The position numbers were made by a program, and so were the translations under genes. A stretch of 64,000 nt of DNA from Hondaea fermentalgiana (taxonomy: Eukaryota; Sar; Bigyra; Thraustochytrida; Thraustochytriidae), in assembly GCA_014084085.1 (NCBI GenBank), contig NPFB01000005.1:526707-590706 (forward strand). The letters are read 5' to 3'. Shown here piece by piece: positions 29,058 to 38,533 of the stretch. The number at the start of each line of letters is the position of its first letter. Position 1 is the stretch's first letter. The notes beneath the pieces are model-generated. The model was given only the letters and a program-made list of their open reading frames with translations, was not told the DNA's origin and did not search any database.

Positions 29058-30614
29058 ATGGACATGCTCTTCAAAGCGTTCCCGCGCAACTTCCTGGGCG
29101 GCAAGGCCAAGGCCCACGATGACGCCCCGTCGCCAGGCAGCGCGCCGGGGACCCCATCAGGCGGGGGACCGAACAGCGCCGGAGGCAGCGGCAGCATCAA
29201 CAGCAGCAGCAACGAAATCCCCGACGAAGGCCTCTGGCCCAAAGGAAATAAGGCCAAGAGCAACAGGCCGCGGAAATTCAGCTACGGCGATATGCTCTCG
29301 ACGCAGCAGGCATTTTGGCACTGCATGACCCTCGTTTTGGGTCTCGGCACGCTCACAATTCCTTACGTGCTGAAAGAGCTCGGCTGGTTTGGTCTCGTAC
29401 TCCTAGCACTTTTGGCCTGGCTCAGCGCGTACACGGCCAAGCTGCTGTGCATTTGCATCGATTACGTTCCAGAGGCAACCGCCGGCCGGGACGTAGTCAA
29501 GGTGCTGAACACGTATCCGGACATCGGTGAGGCTGCCTTTGGGGCGCGCGGCCGCACCTTTGTCAACTACATTCTCTACATCGACCTCGTGGCCAGTAGT
29601 GCGCTCTTCTTGGTCTTCATCGCCACCAACATGGCAGAAATGCTCCCAGGACTCTTTACACCTTCGGTTTGGATTCTTGTCACGGGAATCTCGCTGCTGC
29701 CAACGGTTTTGCTCAAATTGCAGAAACTCACCTTTCTCAGCGCCATCGGATCATACATCATGCTTGCTCTCGTGGTGGCTGTCTTGTACGCAGCCATCTC
29801 GACGGCGCCCGAGTCGCTCGAGAAAAACGAGTACCACATGGCACGTTTCCAGGTGCAAGCCGCAGGAAACATGATCTTTGCCTTTGCCATGCATGGCACC
29901 CTGCTCACCATTTACAGGGACATGCGATCGCCCAATGAAGCAGGCGCTCTTTTCGACAAAGTCTACGCCACCGGCTATCTGCTCAAGTTCCTCGTCGGTG
30001 CCACTGGTTACTATTTGTTTGCGCAAAACACGAGCGACCAGGTCACGCTCAACTTGCCCATTCCGTGGCTGAAAACGGTCATCACCTTGGCGGTGACCTT
30101 GAAAAAGTGGCTCACCTACGCGCTTCCTCTCGAACCGGTCGCTGTGGAGCTTGAACAGCGATCCAATGGCCGCTCCGCCCTGATTCGCGTCGGCCTTGTC
30201 GTTCTTACCGTTATCATGGCCATCTTTCTCCCCTACTTTGGGCTCTTTCAGTCGCTCATTGGCTCACTCTGCGCAGGTTTCCTCGTGCTCATCTTCCCGC
30301 TTGCATTCTACCTCAAGCTCTACGGGAAGACGAACCTTTCCGCTCGCTCCCGCTTTTTCCACTGGGCTTTGCTCATTCTCAGCGTGATTCTCGTCGTCTT
30401 GGCCTCGTACCGGTCGCTTGAGGAGGCTTTCATGCTCTGGTGGGACACTGATGCTGTAGTGATTCCTTCCGACTCTGTTCTCGGCACGGGTGCGAGTGTT
30501 GTTCCCCAAGATGTCAAAGACGCAGCGCAGCAAGGAATTGCTTCGCTTGCTCAAGCCGCCGACTCGGCTGCTGCAGTGGGTGCAGCTACAACATTTGACG
30601 AAAATTCTGCATGA
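29058..30614 (+). CDS. AAAP-family amino-acid transporter
   Basis: Proton-coupled amino-acid permease of the auxin/amino-acid permease family (Aa_trans), 518 residues from the ATG at 29058 in a strong context (CCACCATGG). A hydrophilic Gly/Ser/Asn N-terminus of about 85 residues precedes the first membrane helix. QQAFWHCMTLVLGLGTLTIP is the family's signature first helix, with the GTLTIPY kink. About eleven hydrophobic segments follow, including WFGLVLLALLAWLSAYTAKL, GNMIFAFAMHGTLLTIYRDM and the pair ending in FLVLIFPLAFYLKLYGK. Relatives sit at plasma membrane, vacuole or synaptic-type vesicles. The substrate cannot be told. It ends with a hydrophilic Ala-rich tail. Confidence 0.9.
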   Translation: MDMLFKAFPRNFLGGKAKAHDDAPSPGSAPGTPSGGGPNSAGGSGSINSSSNEIPDEGLWPKGNKAKSNRPRKFSYGDMLSTQQAFWHCMTLVLGLGTLTIPYVLKELGWFGLVLLALLAWLSAYTAKLLCICIDYVPEATAGRDVVKVLNTYPDIGEAAFGARGRTFVNYILYIDLVASSALFLVFIATNMAEMLPGLFTPSVWILVTGISLLPTVLLKLQKLTFLSAIGSYIMLALVVAVLYAAISTAPESLEKNEYHMARFQVQAAGNMIFAFAMHGTLLTIYRDMRSPNEAGALFDKVYATGYLLKFLVGATGYYLFAQNTSDQVTLNLPIPWLKTVITLAVTLKKWLTYALPLEPVAVELEQRSNGRSALIRVGLVVLTVIMAIFLPYFGLFQSLIGSLCAGFLVLIFPLAFYLKLYGKTNLSARSRFFHWALLILSVILVVLASYRSLEEAFMLWWDTDAVVIPSDSVLGTGASVVPQDVKDAAQQGIASLAQAADSAAAVGAATTFDENSA

Positions 30615-30803
30615 ATCCTGCTCTTTTCCTTCCATCACTGATTCTAAAAACACCAGCTTTCCGCCACCACCGCATAAAAAAGAAGAGAAACAAAGCAAAC
30701 AAACAAGATAGACACATTTAACTGGCTGACTCTTTTTCTTCAACGCTCTCACTTTCTCTTTTCCTTCCCTTTTCCGTTTCCTTCCTCTGCACTTCGCTTG
30801 ACC

Positions 30804-32696
30804 TTACTTCAAGGTGGCCATGGATGGTTGCGCAAGGCCCAAAAGTCGAAAAGCGCGATCATTCTCGACGCGAATGGCTCCACGGTCGGTAACGTTCTCA
30901 AAGTCGCGGACATACTCAGACGCCGAGGCTGAGACAGAGGCAGCTGCTTGCACGTCCTTGCTTACGCTGCGCGGCGACCCGTTGAATGGAGGCGGCAATT
31001 TACTGGTCTGAATGCTGTTTGTCTCTGCTGCGACGCGGTCCCGAGGTTTGCGCGTAGGTGAGTTCATGAGCACTGGCTGATGGGCGGCTCCGCCTCCGCG
31101 CGTATCTATCCGGCTCACATTCGGAAGCGCGGCAGGCACAAAGTCTTTCGGGTTCCTGTTTTGGCCCCACGTGGGCTGATTTGTGAGCTCCAAATTCGGG
31201 TCCTCGAGCAGACTGTCCATCTCTTCTTCGTCCTTTTGACCCGCAGCAGCACCTCTGTTCTTGCTCACACCGGCTTGCGCTCCATGACTAGCCCCGGCGA
31301 GGGCGGCGTTCGTAGCCTCTGCAGACGAACCTGCTCCGTTGCCTGCTTTGGTGACGTCTTTCCCGGTCAATGCAGCAGCAGCGTTCGTTTCGGGCCGCTC
31401 GGGCACCGCATCTTGTTGTCCGAGGTTAAGAAGTGACTTGGCCGACGATGAAGCTGGGAGCGGCGGCGCAGCAAAGCTAATGTCTCCATCGACACCCGTG
31501 CCGACTTGCGACTCGAGCATGGACTGGTGCTGTAAAAATGCACTTCGTGACATTTGGTTGTCGCTACCCTCCCACGCAGGCCCACTGACTCCGCTGCCGT
31601 CCTCGCGGATGGTGACGCCTGCTTTCACACGGAGTGCTGGATTTTTCAGGATGCACTGCTGAAAGCTTGCCGAGCTTCGATAGAACTTGCCATTGGCCGA
31701 CGACTTGCTAGCCTCGGCGTCAGCTGCAGCCGCCTTGGCTGCGGCCTTGGTCAAAGCCTCGGTGTGCGCCGTCTCTCTTCGCAAGTCTTCAACAACAGCC
31801 TGTTTTTGTAGCTCTTCGAGCTGATCCGACGACACGCTGTGGGACATGGTGTAGTTCGTTCGGGGCAACTTGTCCCCTGCGACCTGATTCACAACAATAA
31901 TTTTGCCATCGTTGTCAAGAACAAATTGCTTGTCACGCAAGTCTTTGGCAAGTTGCGCAGCGCGCTCGTTCTCCGCCTGCTCCTCTTCTTGGCGCCGTTT
32001 CCTGTCGGCTTCGGCGGCAGCCTTTTTCGCTTCCATCTCCTGCACAATAGCCGATTCGGTCGTGGCGGAAGCAAGACTGGAGCGTCGACGATGACTCTGC
32101 CGGCGAGCTTCGCGATCGTTCGACCCTGTGCTGCCGGAATCATCTGCGTCGAGTCTAACGAGATACTCTGGCAGTTCCCCGCGCTTTTTTCGTGATTTGC
32201 CTTCACTCGACAGACTTTCGCGCTGTCGACGCGCCTTGCTGGCGATGGATCGAGAACGCGAGCGCGCCGTCTCGCTCGGTGCCACTGAACCAGCGTACTG
32301 GGATGCTCCTGCACTGTCTCGAGATCGGGTTGCACGGTCGCGCCTCTTTTTCGGAATGGCGCCACGTGCCCAGGTATCAATTTGCGCAGGTCGTGGTGGT
32401 GCTTCTGCCCCAAGATACCACGTTCCGCGGTCCAAGTCACCTTCGCCTGCGTCTGGTCTTCGAAACGCCACCTCGAGCACACCAGCTAGCTCGCGCAGTG
32501 CAGCTTCCACTGTAAAGGGCACCTCTTTGCTGTCGAGGTACTCTTCGTACAGCTCCTCGTCCGCTGCACGGAGAGCTTTGTCCACAAGCTCCGAGGCATG
32601 GAGCTGAAGCGTCTCGGCTTCGACCTGGGCAATAAGCTCCGCTTCGTCAATCTCTGGCTCCGCGGGAGCGGCAGGCTCCGCTTTCTTCTTCGCCAT
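30804..32696 (-). CDS. C2orf81-like uncharacterised protein
   Basis: 630 residues, mostly disordered and charged. The N-terminal 110 residues look folded: a Glu-rich helix (EIDEAELIAQVEAETLQLHA), then FTVEAALRELAGVLEVAF. GTWYLGAEAPP and IDTWARGAIP follow. The tryptophan block 'W....P.P..IDTWARG..P' resembles, from memory, the conserved segment of animal C2orf81 (DUF4639), a protein kept in flagellated eukaryotes. I cannot check this. A Glu/Lys coiled-coil piece (EMEAKKAAAEADRKRRQEEE) and Ser-rich regions fill the middle. A conserved-looking tail includes ENVTDRGAIRVENDRAFRLLGLAQP. Function unknown. The start ATG at 32696 is in good context. Confidence 0.55.
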   Translation of the reverse strand: MAKKKAEPAAPAEPEIDEAELIAQVEAETLQLHASELVDKALRAADEELYEEYLDSKEVPFTVEAALRELAGVLEVAFRRPDAGEGDLDRGTWYLGAEAPPRPAQIDTWARGAIPKKRRDRATRSRDSAGASQYAGSVAPSETARSRSRSIASKARRQRESLSSEGKSRKKRGELPEYLVRLDADDSGSTGSNDREARRQSHRRRSSLASATTESAIVQEMEAKKAAAEADRKRRQEEEQAENERAAQLAKDLRDKQFVLDNDGKIIVVNQVAGDKLPRTNYTMSHSVSSDQLEELQKQAVVEDLRRETAHTEALTKAAAKAAAADAEASKSSANGKFYRSSASFQQCILKNPALRVKAGVTIREDGSGVSGPAWEGSDNQMSRSAFLQHQSMLESQVGTGVDGDISFAAPPLPASSSAKSLLNLGQQDAVPERPETNAAAALTGKDVTKAGNGAGSSAEATNAALAGASHGAQAGVSKNRGAAAGQKDEEEMDSLLEDPNLELTNQPTWGQNRNPKDFVPAALPNVSRIDTRGGGAAHQPVLMNSPTRKPRDRVAAETNSIQTSKLPPPFNGSPRSVSKDVQAAASVSASASEYVRDFENVTDRGAIRVENDRAFRLLGLAQPSMATLK

Positions 32697-33888
32697 GACG
32701 GTGCGTGTTTATGTGGTCGAGACGGGTTCTTTCGCGCAAGATGCTGCCTCCCTCCTCGCGCGCGCGTGCCTTCAAATTTGCGTGCTTGCGAGCGAGCAAC
32801 TGAGTGAGCGCTCTCAACCCCGGTTCCACGTGAACCAGCCGATCCCAAGGGCGCGACGAGCGCAGCGCTCGCCCGTCTGCCCCAAGTTTGGTTGTCGATC
32901 TTCTTGTGCTTGCCTGGTAAGGAGTGCTGATCGACCGAGGCGAGCGGGGCAATCAATGTCGTCTTCGTCGATCACAGAAGCCGTCGAGAGAAAGAAAGGA
33001 CTCGCGCAGTAATAACACCATGTTCGACTGAGTCGGAGTCCGCGCCACTACAAGCCAAAGAAACGATCCGTTGGGTTCACCGTCGACGCAGCACCTGTGA
33101 CTCTCTGGGATAGCTGGAGGCGACCCTTTCTGCGCGGGGTCCACCCATGCGGCGCACGGCCGGCGGAGCAAGCGGGCAAGCAAGCAGACCATGGATGATG
33201 ACGGTAGCACGGCGAGTGTGTGCAGAGGGAGGGGGTGTACGCGCTAGCAACTCGCGTAATGTAGTTTATACGTGTGTCTACGCTAGTGCAGCGACCAAGC
33301 GTTCCCGGCGATGGGCGCGTGCAAAAGTGCGAGGCCAAACCAAGAGAAAAAGCGCGACGCCACGGGCGCTTCTAGCTTGAGATCGGCCTCGCGAGGAGCG
33401 CCGCGCGGCCATCGCCCGCCATTTGCGCGCTCGTGGGCAGACTGCGCGCAAGACGAGGTGTTGTCCGCTTTGCGCGATGTGCCGCGTTGCACAATGCATA
33501 AGATGGGGCAACTCTCGTCGCCAGGAGTTTGGAACTGAGGCAGGTTAATCAAATAGATTGATGGTGGCGCCCTGTGGACACTTTCCATCTTGCGGCGGAC
33601 CCCGTGTCGCCAGGCAACTTCTGCAAACCCATATAGCTGCCGAGGCATGCAAAACTTATTGCTGACGAGGCAGTACGTCCGCGGCACAGACGCACCATCC
33701 CCATCCAGGACGCATCTCGCTTGCCACCTGACAAGGCGAGGCCTACCGCGTGAACCTGATTCGGCACGGTGACGGACGAGGGCAAGAGTACGGCTCCTTC
33801 GTGCTCGAGCAGAGCCTTCGAGAGTCAGGAGTCTGATCTGAGCTGCATCAGTTTTTTAATAAACACCCGTATTTAGGCTTGAGAGCAC
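32697..33888. other. Divergent spacer
   Basis: About 1.2 kb between the C2orf81-like start and the PTPEPT gene start. No coding signal seen; small ORFs only. Confidence 0.5.
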
Positions 33889-34506
33889 ATGAGTGATGAT
33901 TTACAAGCAGCTATCGCGGGCTCGCCTCCACGAGGGGCCTATCAGGATGACAAAACACGACGATATCCCTTGAAGAAGCTGGGATTGCTTCTTCTTGGGG
34001 TCTGCGTCATCGTTGCATCCGTTGTGGCCGCTACGAGCTCACTTCGGCAAACTGAGCCGCTGACGACGGACAATTCACCCATCCCTGTCACAGATACGGA
34101 CGCTCCATCGGCAGCGCCAAGTCCCGCAAGCTCTCCGATTGCGAATACCGTAGAGCCAACACCTAGCAAATATGTGAGTACACCCCAGCCTACGTTGGGG
34201 CCAATGACGGTCGTTTCAACGTCTTCCCCTTCTCAGAATCCAAACGTGGTGCCAACGCAAGAGCCAGTATCAGAACCTACACAATGGCCTCGATCTACGC
34301 CAGAGCCCACGCCAGAGCCTACACGCTGGCCTCGATCTACGCCGCAGCCAACACCAGAACCAACTCCAGATCCAACTCCGGAACCAACACCGGAACCAAC
34401 ACCGGCACCAACACCGGAGCCAACACCGGAACCGACACCGGAGCCAACGCTAGAGCCAACACCGGAGCCAACGTGTTGGACGAGGCGATGTCGGCGCGCA
34501 GGCTAG
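33889..34506 (+). CDS. Type II membrane protein with PTPEPT-repeat ectodomain
   Basis: 205 residues. A short basic cytosolic N-terminus (KTRRYPLKK) is followed by one hydrophobic segment (LGLLLLGVCVIVASVVAA) with no clear cleavage site, so a signal anchor is likely. The rest is Ser/Thr/Pro-rich, ending in about ten TPEP units after WPRST-containing repeats. Such PTPEPT stretches are stiff, O-glycosylated linkers in stramenopile wall and surface proteins, usually tying a catalytic or binding domain to the surface. Here no domain follows. After PEPT the frame ends CWTRRCRRAG and stop, so the gene may be truncated or continue in an unrecognised exon. Confidence 0.6.
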   Translation: MSDDLQAAIAGSPPRGAYQDDKTRRYPLKKLGLLLLGVCVIVASVVAATSSLRQTEPLTTDNSPIPVTDTDAPSAAPSPASSPIANTVEPTPSKYVSTPQPTLGPMTVVSTSSPSQNPNVVPTQEPVSEPTQWPRSTPEPTPEPTRWPRSTPQPTPEPTPDPTPEPTPEPTPAPTPEPTPEPTPEPTLEPTPEPTCWTRRCRRAG

Positions 34507-34801
34507 TTTGTTTTTTAGCTATGTGCATCGCAAGCAATTTTTTTTCCTATTTTCAGTCAATTCTTGCATGCAGCAAGCGAAACATCTTGGCGCGCTCACG
34601 CTTGTTGTGATGATCTGTCTCAATAGCATTCTGATGGCGGATCGTGCGTGCATGAAGGCAGTTTTCCCTCCATGTATCTCCCGCTTCATCATGAGACCCA
34701 AATCGACGACTCAACATTATGGATGTGTGAAGGAAGCCATGCCATCAAACAATCAAATACCCAACACATTGATCGAGAAGTTTTTCGACGACGCTGGCAC
34801 C
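34507..34801. other. Short same-strand spacer
   Basis: 295 bp between the PTPEPT stop and the next ATG. An open frame upstream of 34802 starts at TTG and is taken as leader. Confidence 0.5.
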
Positions 34802-37800
34802 ATGAGCCTCTTTGGCGGGTTGAATATGCGCGTGACGCGCAAGGCGTCCGCCGAGTCGTCGGCAAGCACGCCCGCCGCGGCGCCCGGGGCCGCAGGCGGA
34901 CGCGCGTCAGCTTCGTCATCGACGGCGACAGCAGCGAACGGCGTTGGCGCGGGCGTATCTTCTTCTTCTTCTTCTTCGACGGGGCTACCCGGTGCGGCCA
35001 GCGCTGCGTCGAGCGGGTTCGGCTTTCTCAACGCCGCGCCCGCCCCCGCCGCCGCGCCCGCAGACGTGGAGGCGTCTGCGCCGGCCGCGACTCCAGGCGC
35101 GCAGCCAAACGGAAATGAGACGGGCTTTAGCTTCCTCGGGGCGCAGCCCACGACCGCTGACGAGGGCGACCTGGCCCAACACAGAGATGCCGCAGGCGAT
35201 GCACTGAGCATCGGCGAGGCATCAACGACAGCTGTTGCGCCCTCTGTGGCGTCGTCATTTTCATTTTTGCATGCCGATCCTGAGGCTACGACTCCGCCTT
35301 CTTCGTCCGCAAGTGTGCCTTCTGTGGAAGGCGGCGCCGACCAAAGCGCGAGTGCACTGGCGGCTTCAATGGCTGCAGCTGCAGACGAAGACCTCCTCGC
35401 GCCAGCTGCATTTATTAGGCCAGCCAACATCAAAAAGAAACGCGGGTCCCGACGTCCAGGTTTCGCAAGGCAGGGATCCGAGGCCGCGTCTGAGACGAGC
35501 TCGCTTGCACCCAGTGTTCGCGATGGCGGCGAAGATGAAGGCGACGCCGTTGAACACGACCACGATGACGACGATAACAACGACGATGGCGACGTCGAAG
35601 TTGAAGAAGTCGAAGAGGGCCTTTCGCATCAGCCCGCTCGTGGCTTGCACGACGACGAAAAGGGCCAGGAGGAGACTGTCGCGTCGAAGCCTTTGCCAAA
35701 GGTCGGTGGTTTCTCGTTTATTAGCCAAAGCACGCCCGACGCAGCGCCTTCAGAGACACCCGAAGTCTCATCGCAGGAGACAAGCACGAAGCCAGTCAAC
35801 CCGGAGCCAACGTCAACGAGGTCGAGGGCATCAACGTCGACTTCTACCGCGGGCGCAGCATCGACGGACTCCAAGGTAGAGATGAAAGGAAGCTCTGACG
35901 ACTCTGACCTCGGTGAACTAGGCGACCTCTTGCGTGCATTTCGACGAGGCGCCGACCAGTTCACCAAAGGCTTGGCGCGTGTCAATGAACGTACGGCAAA
36001 GACGCTCGAGGACCTCGACCGCAACGCCGAACAGTCGCAAGGACTTGCGGAACGCGTAAAATCTCTTGAGCAGGAACAGAACGAGGCGCTCGCGGCCGAA
36101 GACTTTGAAAAGGCCGACAGTTTGCAGCGCACAATGGATGCCGTGAGCCGGTCCGTTGACGAGGTGGACAGCCGTAAACTGTACCTGAACCGGACGCTGA
36201 ACGAGCTGAGAGCGGAAAAGGCCAAGGTTTTTGCAGACCAGGTGCAGAGTATCGACATTATCTCCGAGCTTTTGGGCGACTGCTGCAAGAAAGAGTCCGA
36301 AAAGGCAAAGACTCTGGTTGCCGATACGGCCGCGGCGGCGGAGCGCGAAGCCGCCCAGCTCGACGAACAGGAGGACCTGCTGCGCATCGATCGTGAGGGC
36401 ATCGAGAGCGATCTTGAAGTCGCGCAGCGTGAGCTCGACCAAATCAACGCGCGCGTTGACGCCGGTACTGTTGACCTTCGCGAGCAGCGAAGCGGCTGGG
36501 AAGAAAAGATCGCTGTCGTCGACGAAGAGATTGAGGAACTTGAGCGACAGCTAGAGATCAAACGCCAAGAACGAGCCTCTCTCAGCACGAGCCTCGAGGA
36601 AGTCAACAACGGTATCCAGGCGGTGCGGTCAAGATACGAAACACGGCTGAACGAGCTAGATGAGCGGCACGCCAACGTCATGAGCAAACAGGAAGTGGCC
36701 GAATCTCGTGCACGCGCGATCGAAGAGGCGCGCCAGGCGCTCGAGGACCGCAAGACGTCCACCGAGGCAAAGGTTGCTTCGCTCGAGCGCTCGGCAGGCG
36801 AAATCGAGGCGCAGCTCACGATCTTGGGCAAGATTGCGGGCCGCCTGCGAAAGAGCCACGCGGAAGAATCCGGCGCTGAAAGCGGTGCAGGGAAAGAGGA
36901 TGACAATGAGGACGAGGCTGCAGCAGCCGCGGCCAAGATGCGCAAGATGGAGGACGAGGTGCACGTCGCGCGACAGAACATCGACTTCAATGCGCGCAAG
37001 GCGCAAGAGATTGAATCTCAGCTTGTAGAGCTTGGTCAGCGTCTCTTCGATATTGAGAGCAAGCTACCAGCTCTGAATGAACAAAAGCGCCTCGCGGTGT
37101 CGTCGCGTAACTTCAAGGAGGCTGGTCGCCTGAACGGTGTCATCAAGGATATCTCGGGCGAAAAAGGCGATGTCGAGGCTGAGACTGCCGAGGCACGGGA
37201 AAAGCTCGCCGAAATTCGCGAGCAGATGGACGGTAAGGCGGCTCACGTCGAGGAGCTCGTTGCGGCGATCAAGGACATGCAGGACGGCGTGAACCGTGCT
37301 ATGCTTGCCTCATTGAACAATAAGCGCTTGGCGCTGCGCAAGACACAGGCTGAGGTGCGCGCCTCTGGATCGGTCGAGCCAAATACATTCGGTGAGACTG
37401 TTCTTTCGATTTTGCGTGCCGAGGCAAGTGCTTGCGAGGAGGAAGCCAAGGTTGTGTCTGTGAAGATTTGCGGCGACGATTCGCTTGCGGAGCTGCCTCC
37501 TGAGGTGGAGGAGACGATGGAGGACGAAGGTGAAGAGAAGGCGGAGGAAGACGCGGGCCAAGATACAGGGGGCGCGAGCGGAGCTGGCCCTGGAACGGAG
37601 GATGCGCAAGCGCAGCATGGAAATAGCGGCGGTGCGAGCCAGGATGTGGACGGCGACCACGACGGAGATGCCGAGGCTAACCTTGATAGCGACGATGCCG
37701 AGAATAACGACGATGATGACGACGTTGCACTTCGGGGTGCGCCTGCAGATGGCCAAGATGAGGTGGAAGAAAGACTCGCCGCCGCCGGCGCCACCGCTGC

Positions 37801-38017
37801 AGAAGAGCAAGAGCATGATGAAGAAGGGGACCAAGAAGAAGAGGAAGAGGAGGACGATGGAATGACGATCGAAGAGCTCGAAGAGGCCATCAACAACCTA
37901 GAAAGTGACATTGCCGATGCTGTAGAAGCAGAGGACTTTGAGACGGCCGCCGTTCTCGAAGAAGAGGCCTCTCCTCTCCGCGAGCGACTCGAGCGCGCAA
38001 AAGGTGCCCAAGCCTGA
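34802..38017 (+). CDS. Long coiled-coil protein with FxFL motifs and UVR-like segments
   Basis: 1071 residues from the ATG at 34802 (CACCATGAGC; MSLFGGLNMRV). The first third is disordered and carries four spaced hydrophobic motifs: GFGFLN (about 35020), GFSFLG (35125), SFSFLH (35255) and GGFSFIS (35706). They look like short linear docking motifs. From about nt 35910 the chain is almost continuous coiled coil. Within it, EQNEALAAEDFEKADSLQ, EQKRLAVSSRNFKEAGRLN and the final AVEAEDFETAAVLEEEA have the UVR-type 'A...EDFE.Aa.L...i' pattern. An acidic low-complexity tract sits just before the last one. Family not recognised; scaffold or vesicle/cytoskeletal adaptor are reasonable guesses. Runs of GAC/GAA triplets are coding. 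Confidence 0.7.
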   Translation: MSLFGGLNMRVTRKASAESSASTPAAAPGAAGGRASASSSTATAANGVGAGVSSSSSSSTGLPGAASAASSGFGFLNAAPAPAAAPADVEASAPAATPGAQPNGNETGFSFLGAQPTTADEGDLAQHRDAAGDALSIGEASTTAVAPSVASSFSFLHADPEATTPPSSSASVPSVEGGADQSASALAASMAAAADEDLLAPAAFIRPANIKKKRGSRRPGFARQGSEAASETSSLAPSVRDGGEDEGDAVEHDHDDDDNNDDGDVEVEEVEEGLSHQPARGLHDDEKGQEETVASKPLPKVGGFSFISQSTPDAAPSETPEVSSQETSTKPVNPEPTSTRSRASTSTSTAGAASTDSKVEMKGSSDDSDLGELGDLLRAFRRGADQFTKGLARVNERTAKTLEDLDRNAEQSQGLAERVKSLEQEQNEALAAEDFEKADSLQRTMDAVSRSVDEVDSRKLYLNRTLNELRAEKAKVFADQVQSIDIISELLGDCCKKESEKAKTLVADTAAAAEREAAQLDEQEDLLRIDREGIESDLEVAQRELDQINARVDAGTVDLREQRSGWEEKIAVVDEEIEELERQLEIKRQERASLSTSLEEVNNGIQAVRSRYETRLNELDERHANVMSKQEVAESRARAIEEARQALEDRKTSTEAKVASLERSAGEIEAQLTILGKIAGRLRKSHAEESGAESGAGKEDDNEDEAAAAAAKMRKMEDEVHVARQNIDFNARKAQEIESQLVELGQRLFDIESKLPALNEQKRLAVSSRNFKEAGRLNGVIKDISGEKGDVEAETAEAREKLAEIREQMDGKAAHVEELVAAIKDMQDGVNRAMLASLNNKRLALRKTQAEVRASGSVEPNTFGETVLSILRAEASACEEEAKVVSVKICGDDSLAELPPEVEETMEDEGEEKAEEDAGQDTGGASGAGPGTEDAQAQHGNSGGASQDVDGDHDGDAEANLDSDDAENNDDDDDVALRGAPADGQDEVEERLAAAGATAAEEQEHDEEGDQEEEEEEDDGMTIEELEEAINNLESDIADAVEAEDFETAAVLEEEASPLRERLERAKGAQA

Positions 38018-38533
38018 CAGCACTAAGTATTTTAGATCATCAACAATCACCCTTGGACCCGAATACTCCTCTTTCCTTTCCGCCACAGTCCCTGACCTCT
38101 CCTCTCCACGGTCAAGGGAGCGCGGCTGGCATGTTCAGCTCCGGGCGCCGGGTTTAGGCTTGGCCCCAAGTCAAGCTTTTTGCTTCTTCTCGTTTACCAG
38201 TAGCACCACTAGGCCTAGGTGGTATTCGGCCAGGCCAGTGCAGCAACTTGAAAGCAGAACTCGAAAGGGTCGCGCGCTACGGGCACTCGAGGGCGGAGTC
38301 GCGCGACGGGGTTTCGTCGACGCGGCAGAGCGAGCAGGTCGTCCTGAGAAGAAGCGAGGCCGCTGGCTGGCCAAAGCAAGCACGCGAGCGAGCAGCGAGG
38401 AGCGAGCTAGCGAGGTCCATTTGCGCGGCAATTGATTGGGTGGGATTCCTGGTTTTCGATCCAAGGTCTCCAAAGCAAAGCACGAGCACGAGCAGAGCAG
38501 AGACCGCGCGAGAGCGCGAGCAAGAGAGAGACC
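38018..38533. other. Same-strand spacer
   Basis: 516 bp between the coiled-coil gene stop and the thioesterase ATG. GC-rich second half is probably promoter and 5' UTR. No other gene seen. Confidence 0.5.

Noticed and set aside
27621..29117. 498-codon version of eEF1B-beta
   Set aside because: The extension crosses the gap and has no homology; the family start is at 28280.
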